From Robinsoniella sp. (GTDB lineage: Bacteria; Bacillota; Clostridia; Lachnospirales; Lachnospiraceae): 43,142 nt of DNA. Positions 1 through 7,768 of this stretch are shown here, in pieces. Both the position numbers and the translations under genes were made by a program. Each line of letters opens with the position of its first letter. Positions within the stretch are counted from its first letter, which is position 1. Location: assembly GCA_022788205.1 (NCBI GenBank), contig JALEVQ010000060.1, positions 1 to 43,142 of the forward strand, read 5' to 3'. A model generated the notes under the pieces. It saw only the letters and a list, made by a program, of their open reading frames with translations. It made no database searches and was not told the origin of the DNA.

Positions 1-1350
1 ATGAGTCAACAAAAACGAGATATGACTTCTGGCAAGATACTGCCCCAGCTGATTTTATTTGCGCTTCCATTGCTTGGAAGCAGTCTGGTACAGCAGATGT
101 ATAACACGGCAGACCTTCTGTTTGTGGGAAATTTTGCGGGAAAGACAGCTGCGGCTGCTGTGGGAAGCTGTGGGCTGATTTTCACCTGCCTGATCGGTCT
201 GTTTACGGGAATTTCGGTCGGTGTCGGGATTGTCATTGCACAGGCATGGGGAGCGGACAAAAAAGAGGAAGCACAAAAGACCGTTCAGACAGCGATGGTG
301 ATCAGTTTTTGTGGGAGTATTGTGCTGATGGGTGTGGGGCTTTGTGTGGCAGATAAGATTCTGGTATTATTACAGACACCAAAGGAAATTTTGGGGGAAG
401 CAGTAATCTATGTGAAAATTTATTTTCTGAGCATGGTTCCCATGGTTTTATATAACATGGGATCCAGTATTTTGCGCGCCTGCGGGGAATCGAAGACCCC
501 GTTTTATATTTTGATCGCGGGAAGCATCACAAATATCATAGCAGATGCCGTGCTCGTTGCTGTATTTCGTCTAGGCGTAGCAGGGGCAGCAATCGCCACG
601 AGCATTTCTCAGACTGTCTCTGCTGTCTGCATGGTGTGGTATTTGATGAGCAGCCACAGCCGTCTGCGTCTCTCTTTAAAACAGATACATATAGAAAGTG
701 GGTTGCTGAAGAAAATTTTAAATTACGGTCTACCGGCAGGAATCCAGGCTGTTGTGGTCACAATATCAAATGTGATGGTGCAGTATTATATCAACGGATA
801 CGGGGAAGATGCGGTGGCGTCGTATGCAGCTTATTTCAAAATAGAAGATTTTATCTATCTGCCAGTGATGGCATGCGGGCAGGCGATCATGACTTTTGTG
901 GGGCAGAATTACGGTGCGGGGTGCTATCAGAGAATTAAAAAAGGAACCTTTGAGGGATTGATGCTGTCCTATGCCATTGCAGTGGCGGTGGCGGCAGTGA
1001 TTTTGGCAATGCCTGAGAAAATAGTCGGACTATTTATCAAGGATCATGCGGTGATCGCATATGGGGTGTCGATTTTGAGGACAACCTTTCCTCTGTATTG
1101 GCTTTGCGCCACGCTGGAAGTGATGGGCGGGGTGCTGCGCGGTATGGGATATTCCCATGTCACTATGGCTACGGTGTTGACGGGGCTTTGTGCTTTCAGA
1201 ATCAGCTTACTGTACTTTATCAATCGGATGGAACTGGGATTCTATGCGGTGGCAAGTGTCTACCCGATGACTTGGGTAGCGACATCGATCGGTTTGATCG
1301 TCGGATTTTTGGTGATCATGAGAAAACAAGAAAAAAGGAAAATGTGCTGA
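1..1350 (+). CDS. MATE family multidrug/metabolite efflux transporter
   Basis: This 449-residue protein is a polytopic membrane transporter that should export cationic drugs or metabolites in exchange for Na+ or H+. It begins MTSGKILPQLILFALPLLGS after a short polar head, the usual MATE N-terminus in Clostridia, and shows about twelve hydrophobic segments in two halves, with the second half starting near residue 230 (LLKKILNYGLPAGIQ). Family motifs include QQMYNTADLLFVGNF near residue 31 and GQNYGAGCYQRIKKG near residue 300. The length fits the family's usual 440-460 residues, so the ATG at base 1 is probably the true start, but its upstream region is outside the window. The substrate cannot be predicted from sequence. 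No terminator was seen directly after it. Confidence 0.93.
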   Translation: MSQQKRDMTSGKILPQLILFALPLLGSSLVQQMYNTADLLFVGNFAGKTAAAAVGSCGLIFTCLIGLFTGISVGVGIVIAQAWGADKKEEAQKTVQTAMVISFCGSIVLMGVGLCVADKILVLLQTPKEILGEAVIYVKIYFLSMVPMVLYNMGSSILRACGESKTPFYILIAGSITNIIADAVLVAVFRLGVAGAAIATSISQTVSAVCMVWYLMSSHSRLRLSLKQIHIESGLLKKILNYGLPAGIQAVVVTISNVMVQYYINGYGEDAVASYAAYFKIEDFIYLPVMACGQAIMTFVGQNYGAGCYQRIKKGTFEGLMLSYAIAVAVAAVILAMPEKIVGLFIKDHAVIAYGVSILRTTFPLYWLCATLEVMGGVLRGMGYSHVTMATVLTGLCAFRISLLYFINRMELGFYAVASVYPMTWVATSIGLIVGFLVIMRKQEKRKMC

Positions 1351-1399
1351 TTTTACATAGATTTGATCTGACCAAGATGATTTTATAACCTTCCGCGTG

Positions 1400-1405
1400 T
1401 ATAAT
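1400..1405 (+). promoter_or_regulatory. Probable -10 box for the DUF3592-like gene
   Basis: A perfect TATAAT lies 41 bases upstream of the chosen ATG. The position about 17 bases upstream (ATGATT at 1377-1382) is a weak -35, so this is a tentative promoter. Confidence 0.4.
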
Positions 1406-1446
1406 GACAAAAATACAATGATAAAATGGAAGGAAAACAGGATAAG

Positions 1447-1788
1447 ATGAAAGGGAATATAAGTCTGATGAGACGTTGGGGAAGTATGTGGATCAAGGCA
1501 TTGGTGATCTATCTGGCGCTTGTTGTGCTATTTGTGATGGTGATGTATATCGGTCAGAAAAGGATCTGCAGTCGCAAAGCATGTGGGATTGTGACAGAGA
1601 TCACGCAAGACCTTGATAGAAAAAAAGAGGATACATGGTATAGGCTGAAGGTTTTATTCACCGCGGAGGACGGTGAGACGTATGAGGTGGGACAGATCGT
1701 CCGGGAGGATTCCCGCTATGAACTGGAACAGGAAGTAGAACTGCACTATAATCCGGATAATCCCACCATTTTTTATCTGTCAAGATAG
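1447..1788 (+). CDS. Small DUF3592-like membrane protein
   Basis: This is a 113-residue protein with one clear transmembrane segment near residues 14-34 (ALVIYLALVVLFVMVMYIG), followed by a soluble beta-rich region of the kind seen in DUF3592 proteins (GIVTEITQD, YRLKVLFTAEDGETYEVGQ, VELHYNPDNPTIFYL). The VELxYNPxNP ending is typical of that family. Its function is unknown. An earlier in-frame ATG exists at 1426, but the ATG at 1447 is better placed after the purine-rich GGAAGG/ACAGGA stretch and gives a normal N-terminus. It stands alone, with its own candidate -10 box upstream and a long hairpin about 30 bases downstream. The family assignment rests on pattern and length only. Confidence 0.75.
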   Translation: MKGNISLMRRWGSMWIKALVIYLALVVLFVMVMYIGQKRICSRKACGIVTEITQDLDRKKEDTWYRLKVLFTAEDGETYEVGQIVREDSRYELEQEVELHYNPDNPTIFYLSR

Positions 1789-1818
1789 AGGAAAGATGAT
1801 ATAGCGAAAAATAGGAGA

Positions 1819-1887
1819 AGATATAAATTTGCCGGAGATGAAAGTTGTTTTTAGAGAAAACGAGACATTTCCGGCAAATTTATATCT
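1819..1887. repeat. Long inverted repeat (18-bp perfect arms)
   Basis: The left arm AGATATAAATTTGCCGGA (1819-1836) and right arm TCCGGCAAATTTATATCT (1870-1887) are exact reverse complements. Four more pairs, one of them G-U, extend the stem inward, leaving a loop of about 25 bases. There is no T-run after either arm, so it is not a standard intrinsic terminator. It could be an mRNA 3' end, a processing site or a small palindromic element. Confidence 0.85.
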
Positions 1888-1904
1888 CTATTTGTATGAT
1901 ACCA

Positions 1905-1959
1905 GGGTCAAAAGGTCATGCTGTTCATGCTTGCATGAAAAAGCATGACTTTGGGACCC
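1905..1959 (+). other. Second, branched-looking hairpin in the same gap
   Basis: Outer arms GGGTC/GACCC enclose a 7-bp stem GTCATGC (1915-1921)/GCATGAC (1943-1949) and an inner stem TTCATG/CATGAA closed by a CTTG loop. It follows the 18-bp inverted repeat by 17 bases. Together with that repeat it occupies much of the 312-base gap before the SWIM gene. It may be a structured RNA or a DNA palindrome; no known family was recognised. Confidence 0.6.
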
Positions 1960-2029
1960 ACAAATCTTGTGAGACAGTCATGAAAAAGGAAAACTTTCAA
2001 TTTTGGAAAAGAGCAGTTGATGTGAACTA

Positions 2030-2058
2030 TTGATATCTGGAGGGAGGATTGATAAAAT
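2030..2058 (+). promoter_or_regulatory. Promoter of the SWIM/HEAT operon
   Basis: TTGATA (2030-2035) and TAAAAT (2053-2058) are separated by exactly 17 bases. The expected transcript would start near 2065, giving a leader of about 36 bases that carries the AGGAG ribosome site at 2089-2093. Confidence 0.65.
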
Positions 2059-2100
2059 AAGAATTAACAGAAAAAGATTTGAAACAACAGGAGAAAACAT

Positions 2101-3555
2101 ATGGTACGGATAGAAGAGCAGCAGATCGCAGCGCTCGCACCGAATGTGGCAGCTGCGTCAAATGGGAAAAAGATTTCGGCAAATGGGGGCTTCGTAAAAT
2201 TATTCCGATCAGGGGATGATACTTTCTATATGGGAGAATGTAAGGGAAGTGGGAAAGCAAACTATATTACGTCGGCAGACTTCATAGATCCGGAGGCACC
2301 GGTTTTTCGGTGCAGCTGTCCAAGCAGACAGTTTCCATGTAAGCATAGTCTGGCGTTGCTGTATGAGATTGCAGCAGAAAAGAGGTTTGAGGAGATTGAG
2401 ATACCACAGGATATCATAGAACAACGCGCCAAAAGAGAGGCGAGAGCGGCAAAAAAAGAAAGAGAAAACAGACAGGAAAACCAACGTACAGAGAAGACAA
2501 AGAAAGTCTCAAAGACGAACAAGAGTGCAAAGAAGAAGAAAGCGGAAAAACAGCTGGAAGGACTTTCCATGACGAGCGAGGTTGTGACAGATCTTCTGCG
2601 CAGTGGGCTTGGAACAATCGGAGGGACTTCTCTAAAGGGATATCGCGAACTGGCGAGACAGATGGGGGATTATTATCTCCCAGGACCTCAGGTCTGGATG
2701 AATCGTCTGATCTTGGTGATGGAATCGTATCAGCAAAGCAAAGATGAGAAAGAGTGTGCGGAAGCAGTCAAAATTTTAGTGCGCCTCCATGCGCTCGTGA
2801 AAAAATCCCAGGCATATCTAAAAGAAAAATTGGAAACAGAGAATTTTGAAGATGATAACAATATTCTGATTGAAGAGCTTGGCGGAATCTGGCAGTTGGA
2901 GAAACTCAATCAATTAGGACTTAAGAAGGAAAATGCGTGTCTTGTACAGCTTTCTTTTCAGGTAAACTGGGACCCTGCGACGAGAGAATATATTGATTTG
3001 GGATACTGGATGGATGCAGATACGGGAGAGATTGTCACGACAAGAAATTATCGCCCGATGAAAGCACTGAAATATATTCGGCAGGATGACAGTGTGTTTG
3101 GCACTGCAAAGATTCCGGTTTTGACATATTATCCGGGAAATCAAAATAGAAGAGTGCGCTTTGAGAAGGCATCTTTCGAACCGCTGACAGATCAGATTTT
3201 AGAGAATATCAGGAATCATGCCGCTGAAAATCTTGCTTTGCTTGTGAAGGCGGTGAAAAATGAGATTAAGAATACCCTTTCAGAAAATTTTGTGGCGGCA
3301 GCGGTTCATTTTCACACAATTGGAAAAAACGAACATGGAATCATCATGGAGGATCACAGCGGAAACCGCATTCTTCTAAAAGATATGGAAGCATCACAGG
3401 AGACGACATGGCTTTTGGAGAAGATACCGGAAAAATCTGTTTTGTCAGACCAGGTATTATTTGGCGCCATTTACTATGAGGAGTCAACGAGAAGAATCTG
3501 CATGCAGCCTTACAGCGTCGTGACAGGACAGAAAATAATTCGATTATTATATTGA
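2101..3555 (+). CDS. SWIM zinc-finger domain protein
   Basis: This 484-residue soluble protein carries a textbook SWIM zinc finger at residues 71-82 (CSCPSRQFPCKH), fitting the CxCx(n)CxH rule; SWIM fingers bind nucleic acid or protein. Residues 120-160 form a Lys/Arg/Glu-rich linker, and the remainder is a helical and mixed domain with no recognised fold. The ATG follows AGGAG by seven bases. The next gene overlaps or nearly abuts it. In many bacteria, SWIM proteins of this type stand next to MoxR ATPase, DUF5682 and VWA genes, and those three genes occur here about 8 kb downstream, so a shared process is likely. The biochemical role of the set is not established. Confidence 0.88.
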   Translation: MVRIEEQQIAALAPNVAAASNGKKISANGGFVKLFRSGDDTFYMGECKGSGKANYITSADFIDPEAPVFRCSCPSRQFPCKHSLALLYEIAAEKRFEEIEIPQDIIEQRAKREARAAKKERENRQENQRTEKTKKVSKTNKSAKKKKAEKQLEGLSMTSEVVTDLLRSGLGTIGGTSLKGYRELARQMGDYYLPGPQVWMNRLILVMESYQQSKDEKECAEAVKILVRLHALVKKSQAYLKEKLETENFEDDNNILIEELGGIWQLEKLNQLGLKKENACLVQLSFQVNWDPATREYIDLGYWMDADTGEIVTTRNYRPMKALKYIRQDDSVFGTAKIPVLTYYPGNQNRRVRFEKASFEPLTDQILENIRNHAAENLALLVKAVKNEIKNTLSENFVAAAVHFHTIGKNEHGIIMEDHSGNRILLKDMEASQETTWLLEKIPEKSVLSDQVLFGAIYYEESTRRICMQPYSVVTGQKIIRLLY

Positions 3556-3590
3556 GTGTGCCGACAGACAGCGGCAGAATGGAGTTTGGT

Positions 3591-5342
3591 ATGGGACAAG
3601 ATGGATTATATGAGTTAAAAGAGCGGCTGGAAACGGCGGCGATTGCTGGAAGTGCGTGGATAGAGGAGGATTTTCGACTCAAAAAGGCAGTAGAACAGAT
3701 AGAGCCACTCGCAAATTCTGTTCCGGTTTTAAAAAGGATTGTCCAGATGGTAAAAAAAATACAGACACCGGGCTGTGAGGTTAGAGAAGAGCTGCTTTTG
3801 GAGGGGATTGCTCTGCTGAATGCGGTGCTGATCACACAGGGGGTGTGCCAGGTGGATGGAGATTTGGAGGAAATAGAAGCGTCAGGCACAGGAAAGTTTT
3901 TGGATATGACGTACTGTGAGATGCATCCGATTTTATGTGCCTTAAAGGAGACAGGAGGCGGGAGACACCGTATACTGGAGGAAGCTTACCGGGATCATCC
4001 GCAGTTTTTTGGGGACTATCGCATAAAGTCAGCTATGGTGCAGGATCTTGGGGATTCCTACTCTGAAATTGCGCAGATGTTGAAGGAATGGCTGATTGCA
4101 GAGAAAGATCTTTCGACGGTCGGACTGCTGAAGCAGGATTTTTGGAAGGCAGGAAAAAAAGGGATGGCGGCGAGGATTGAGGTGATGGAGAAGATTGCGG
4201 GAGCATCAGAAAATGACTTTTACCGCGCGGTCTACCCGGAAGCGCCCAAAGAGGTAAAAGAGCCTCTCATACATGCTTTGGAACATGATCCGGGAAATGA
4301 TGAGTTTCTGATCGAAATAGCCAGAACAGAAAAGGGAATTTTAAGAGAGCTGGCGTATGAGGCTTTAGCTCGATGTGGATCGGAGAAAGCATGTCAATTT
4401 TTGACACCTCTGGTCCAGAAAAAAGGCGATCAGATTATACAATGTCTTTCGTGCGGGGATGCAGCATGGATCTCTGATCTTGTGGCAGAACAGTTTGAAC
4501 ACCTTTTTGACAAGATTTGCTCTGGAGCATTTTTGGACGCAAAGGAAGAGGAAAAGCAAAAGGCAGCCATGCAGATGGAATTGCTGCTCCAGGCATCCGT
4601 GGGAAAAACATCAGAAAAAATGCAGAGAGTCTATCGAAGAGCGATGGAAATGCCAGAGGATACAGCGAGAGAATTCTGTAAAATGTTCCAGACGAGGAGA
4701 GCAATCATGTCAGAAAAGGCAGGGACAATCCGCCAGATTTTTGCAAATCTTCTGACAGAGACGATTTTGTTTGCGACAAGTAACGAAGAGGAGATGGGAA
4801 AGCTTGCAGAAGAGTTCCATGAAAGCTATGGAGAAGAATTTTTGGGAGCGGTCTTTGCTTTTGATCTGCTCCAGAGAGAAAAGGAAGAGATGTACGAGAT
4901 GTACAGGGAGTACTTCCATCCTGATCATCTCCCAGAGCAGAAAATCGGAGAAAAAGACAGCGACATTTTTGAAAAAAATGAGAAATGTGTGGACTTGATT
5001 CTAGGGGTATTTGAAAAAATAGTGCAAGATAACGATTTCCAATATAGGTTGATACCGGATCTGTTTCTTTCAGGGGGGATTTTAGAGGAGGCGAGAAAGC
5101 GAATGCTGACACATGGAATTTCAAGGCGATGGTATGAACTTCTTCTGGAATATGGCAAGAAGGCGAGAAAGACTGCGAAGAGAGAACAGTGGGAGAGAAT
5201 CATGAGAATTTTGTGTCAGCTTATGGCGGCAGAATTGGCACTTGAGGAGTCAGACAGCAGCGACGAGACAGAATCGTATATCAGGTTATGGTGGAGACAC
5301 AGGAGCATAGAGGAAGGAAACGGAAAAGCATGGAGAAGATAG
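3591..5342 (+). CDS. HEAT-repeat-like helical protein of the SWIM/MoxR set
   Basis: This 583-residue protein is almost entirely helical, with no signal peptide or membrane segment. Residues around 215-280 look like HEAT repeats (KEPLIHALEHDPGNDEF, RELAYEALARCGSEKACQF), suggesting a scaffold. A longer reading from the TTG at 3552, which overlaps the SWIM stop codon, would add 13 residues and allow translational coupling. The ATG at 3591 is preferred because GGAG lies six bases before it. It may correspond to the DUF5691-type helical protein that accompanies SWIM, MoxR, DUF5682 and VWA genes in other bacteria, but that match was not verified. Its C-terminus is rich in Ser, Asp and Glu and then Arg and Trp. 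Confidence 0.75.
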   Translation: MGQDGLYELKERLETAAIAGSAWIEEDFRLKKAVEQIEPLANSVPVLKRIVQMVKKIQTPGCEVREELLLEGIALLNAVLITQGVCQVDGDLEEIEASGTGKFLDMTYCEMHPILCALKETGGGRHRILEEAYRDHPQFFGDYRIKSAMVQDLGDSYSEIAQMLKEWLIAEKDLSTVGLLKQDFWKAGKKGMAARIEVMEKIAGASENDFYRAVYPEAPKEVKEPLIHALEHDPGNDEFLIEIARTEKGILRELAYEALARCGSEKACQFLTPLVQKKGDQIIQCLSCGDAAWISDLVAEQFEHLFDKICSGAFLDAKEEEKQKAAMQMELLLQASVGKTSEKMQRVYRRAMEMPEDTAREFCKMFQTRRAIMSEKAGTIRQIFANLLTETILFATSNEEEMGKLAEEFHESYGEEFLGAVFAFDLLQREKEEMYEMYREYFHPDHLPEQKIGEKDSDIFEKNEKCVDLILGVFEKIVQDNDFQYRLIPDLFLSGGILEEARKRMLTHGISRRWYELLLEYGKKARKTAKREQWERIMRILCQLMAAELALEESDSSDETESYIRLWWRHRSIEEGNGKAWRR

Positions 5343-5359
5343 TATTCTGTCAAAAAAAC

Positions 5360-5388
5360 TGGACATCTGTATTTTTTTAGTATATAAT
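5360..5388 (+). promoter_or_regulatory. Strong promoter of the riboswitch operon
   Basis: TGGACA (5360-5365) and TATAAT (5383-5388) are spaced by exactly 17 bases, just upstream of the cobalamin riboswitch. Transcription would start near 5395, so the leader before the first permease gene is about 520 bases. Confidence 0.8.
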
Positions 5389-5404
5389 ATTTTATGTCAA
5401 ACAA

Positions 5405-5597
5405 AATAACATTTGTTGGTTTTGAACCAGCCTTCGCAAGTTCCGCAAGGATTAATAGAGAAACCGGTGCAAGTCCGGTACGATCCCGTCACTGTAATAG
5501 GGAGTTCCAAAGCAATATGTCACTGGGCTTTGTCGCAAAGTAAGCCTGGGAAGGCGCTCTGGAATGAAGAACTTAAGTCAGGAGAACTGCTTGTGAA
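5405..5597 (+). ncRNA. Cobalamin (adenosylcobalamin-type) riboswitch
   Basis: The conserved B12-box core is directly visible: GAAACCGGTGCAAGTCCGG (5459-5477), then CCCGTCACTGTAATAGGG, GTCACTGG (5519-5526), CTGGGAAGGCG (5546-5556), GAATGAAGAAC and the closing AAGTCAGGAGAACTGC (5575-5590). The order and spacing match the cobalamin aptamer. It sits between a strong promoter and an intrinsic terminator, so it probably reduces transcription of the downstream ABC importer when cobalamin is abundant. The exact ends are approximate. Confidence 0.95.
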
Positions 5598-5655
5598 TGA
5601 TTTAGTGTGATTCTTACGGTAGATAGGAAGCAGCTTTTTTTGTTGTATATTTTTT

Positions 5656-5687
5656 CGCCCGTATGTGAGATGCATACGGGCGTTTTT
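5656..5687 (+). terminator. Intrinsic terminator, probable riboswitch expression platform
   Basis: CGCCCGTATG (5656-5665) pairs with CATACGGGCG (5673-5682) and is followed by TTTTT. It lies about 60 bases after the aptamer and 225 bases before the first coding start. A weaker stem (CTGCTT near 5587 with AAGCAG near 5628, then a T-run) lies between and could be the alternative structure. From 5690 to 5912 nothing else clear is present; a 30-codon ORF at 5700 is not convincing. Confidence 0.85.
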
Positions 5688-5912
5688 GTGTTTGAGGTCA
5701 TGGATGACATTCACACAGACGAAATCATACTGCAGAAAATGATTGGTTGGGAAAATTTGCTCATCCAGCAGATCAGATCGCGTCAGCCATAGACAAGAGC
5801 CGGGTATCCGCCAGAAATGTCATGAAAAGGCAGAGAACGGATACAAGGATATACAGAATATGACAGATGGGTTTGGTGATAAACTGGGAAAATGTAGGAA
5901 GGAGAAAGAAAA

Positions 5913-6851
5913 GTGTCAAAGAAACAAATAGGAAAAAGGTTCCTCCAGATACTGATCGTCTTATTTGGCATCAGTTTCCTCACCTTTGGACTGACGTATC
6001 TGTCGCCGGGTGATCCGGCAGAGATTATGCTGACAGAGTGCGGCAATCTGCCTACGCCAGAGCTTTTAGAGAAGACAAGACAGGAACTTGGTCTTGACAA
6101 ACCTTTTCTTGTCCAGTATTGGACATGGCTGAGAGGTGTACTGACCGGGGACATGGGTATGTCGTATTCTATGAAAGTTCCTGTGGTCCAAAAGTTGACC
6201 TCCTGTTTTTGGCCAACACTTAAGATGTCACTGCTTGCCTTGCTGCTGATGATCGTATTTTCGATACCACTTGGAATTTTATCGGCGGTGTATCAAAATA
6301 AGTGGCCGGATTATCTGGTGCGTGGGGTGACATTCATCGGTGTTTCCGTTCCAAGTTTCTGGATTGGACTGATTCTGCTGAGTATTTTTGGCGTACAGCT
6401 GCGATGGGTGAATGTTGCAGGCGGGACGACGGATTTCAAGGCAATGATTCTGCCCTCGGCAACGCTTGCTCTTGCAATGTCTGCAAAGTATACGCGACAG
6501 GTCAGAAATGCTGTGTTGGAGGAATTGCATCAGGATTATGTGGTAGGAGCGCGCATGAGAGGAATTAAAGAGAGTGTCATTTTATGGCGCCATGTCCTGC
6601 CGAATGTCATGCTTCCGCTTGTCACTTTGCTGGGATTATCCTTAGGCAGTTTACTGGGAGGAACAGCGGTTGTGGAGATTATTTACAACTGGCCGGGTAT
6701 GGGCAGTATGGCAGTAAAGGCAATCTCGTGCAGGGATTATCCTCTGGTACAAGGATATGTGCTGTGGATTGCAATTCTGTATATGGGAATTAACTTGTTA
6801 GTGGATCTGTCCTATGCGTACTTAGATCCAAGACTGAAGGAGGAGCGGTGA
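5913..6851 (+). CDS. ABC importer permease, NikB/DppB-like
   Basis: This 312-residue inner-membrane permease of the dipeptide/nickel class has six predicted membrane segments. The N-terminal OppB/NikB signature is LTFGLTYLSPGDPAEIML, and the cytoplasmic EAA loop that contacts the ATPases is ELHQDYVVGARMRGIKE near residues 205-221, followed by RHVLPNVMLPLVT. It starts with GTG, preceded by AGGAAGGAG. The GTG and the TTG of the next permease are both well supported by ribosome sites. The riboswitch upstream makes it part of a cobalamin-responsive operon, so transport of cobalt, nickel or a corrinoid-related compound is a reasonable inference; peptide uptake remains possible. Confidence 0.93.
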   Translation: MSKKQIGKRFLQILIVLFGISFLTFGLTYLSPGDPAEIMLTECGNLPTPELLEKTRQELGLDKPFLVQYWTWLRGVLTGDMGMSYSMKVPVVQKLTSCFWPTLKMSLLALLLMIVFSIPLGILSAVYQNKWPDYLVRGVTFIGVSVPSFWIGLILLSIFGVQLRWVNVAGGTTDFKAMILPSATLALAMSAKYTRQVRNAVLEELHQDYVVGARMRGIKESVILWRHVLPNVMLPLVTLLGLSLGSLLGGTAVVEIIYNWPGMGSMAVKAISCRDYPLVQGYVLWIAILYMGINLLVDLSYAYLDPRLKEER

Positions 6852-6852
6852 G

Positions 6853-7677
6853 TTGAAAAGAGCAAAATTTTTTATAGAACATAAACAGTTTACCATCTTC
6901 CTGATTCTGGCGCTGATGATTGTGGGAGTGGCAATCTTCGCACCGCAGATTGCGCCAAAAGATCCTCTGGAAGCGGTCATGCTGGATTCTCTGAAAGCGC
7001 CGTGTGCGGAATATCCGCTTGGCACAGATAAACTGGGCAGAGATATGCTCTCGAGAGTCATCTACGGGACACGGACTTCCCTGGTGATGACGATGTGTCT
7101 GGTGATTGTGATCTTTGTGGTTGGCACACTGTTGGGTGTCCTGGCAGGATATTTTGGAGGAATTTTGGATGAAGTCATCATGCGCGTCGCAGATATGATG
7201 ATTTCTTTCCCGGGACTTGTGCTGGCAATCGCAATTGCCGGTATGTTGGGTCCAAATATGGTAAACGCAGTCATTGCGATCGCAGCAGTCAGCTGGACGA
7301 AATACGCACGTCTGGCGAGAAGTATGGTTTTGAAAGTGAAAAAAAGTATGTATATAGAGGCAGCGATCGTAAACGGAACAAAAACCTGGAAAATTTTATG
7401 GAGACATATCCTTCCGAATATACTCACCACCATGATTGTGACGGCGGCAGCTGATATTGGAACCATGATGCTGGAGCTTGCCTCCCTGTCCTTCCTGGGA
7501 TTTGGGGCGACAGCGCCGACACCAGAATGGGGACTGATGCTGAACGAAGGGCGTACATATATGGCAAAGGCACCATGGCTGATGATCTCACCTGGTATTG
7601 CGATTGTAATTGTGGTAGTGGTATTTAATATGCTGGGAGACAGCATCCGTGATCTGCTTGATCCGCGGCAGGAGTGA
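6853..7677 (+). CDS. ABC importer permease, NikC/DppC-like
   Basis: This 274-residue permease pairs with the preceding one. It shows the NikC/OppC N-terminal features (IFAPQIAPKDPLEAV, then YPLGTDKLGRDMLSRVIYG near residues 56-74) and the EAA loop MYIEAAIVNGTKTWKILWR, followed by HILPNI. About six membrane segments are present. The TTG start lies two bases after the previous stop, with a perfect AAGGAGGAG at 6837-6845, so TTG initiation is very well supported. The C-terminus ends in GDSIRDLLDPRQE, the common ending of the family (DxLRDxLDPR). Confidence 0.93.
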   Translation: MKRAKFFIEHKQFTIFLILALMIVGVAIFAPQIAPKDPLEAVMLDSLKAPCAEYPLGTDKLGRDMLSRVIYGTRTSLVMTMCLVIVIFVVGTLLGVLAGYFGGILDEVIMRVADMMISFPGLVLAIAIAGMLGPNMVNAVIAIAAVSWTKYARLARSMVLKVKKSMYIEAAIVNGTKTWKILWRHILPNILTTMIVTAAADIGTMMLELASLSFLGFGATAPTPEWGLMLNEGRTYMAKAPWLMISPGIAIVIVVVVFNMLGDSIRDLLDPRQE

Positions 7678-7768
7678 GTGTTTAGAGGCAGACTGCAAAG
7701 AAGTCTGTACTTGAAAAGAATGAATAAAGCGGATTTGAAATGTTCGCTTGATAGAGAGGAGATAAAAG

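Noticed and set aside
1845-2033. A 62-codon frame in the gap before the SWIM gene
   Set aside because: It runs across two hairpins, has no ribosome site and reads as non-coding.
5413-5792. Open frames of 61-65 codons over the riboswitch and its terminator, including a 30-codon frame at 5700
   Set aside because: They lie on a recognised aptamer or terminator, lack good ribosome sites, and show no protein-like pattern.
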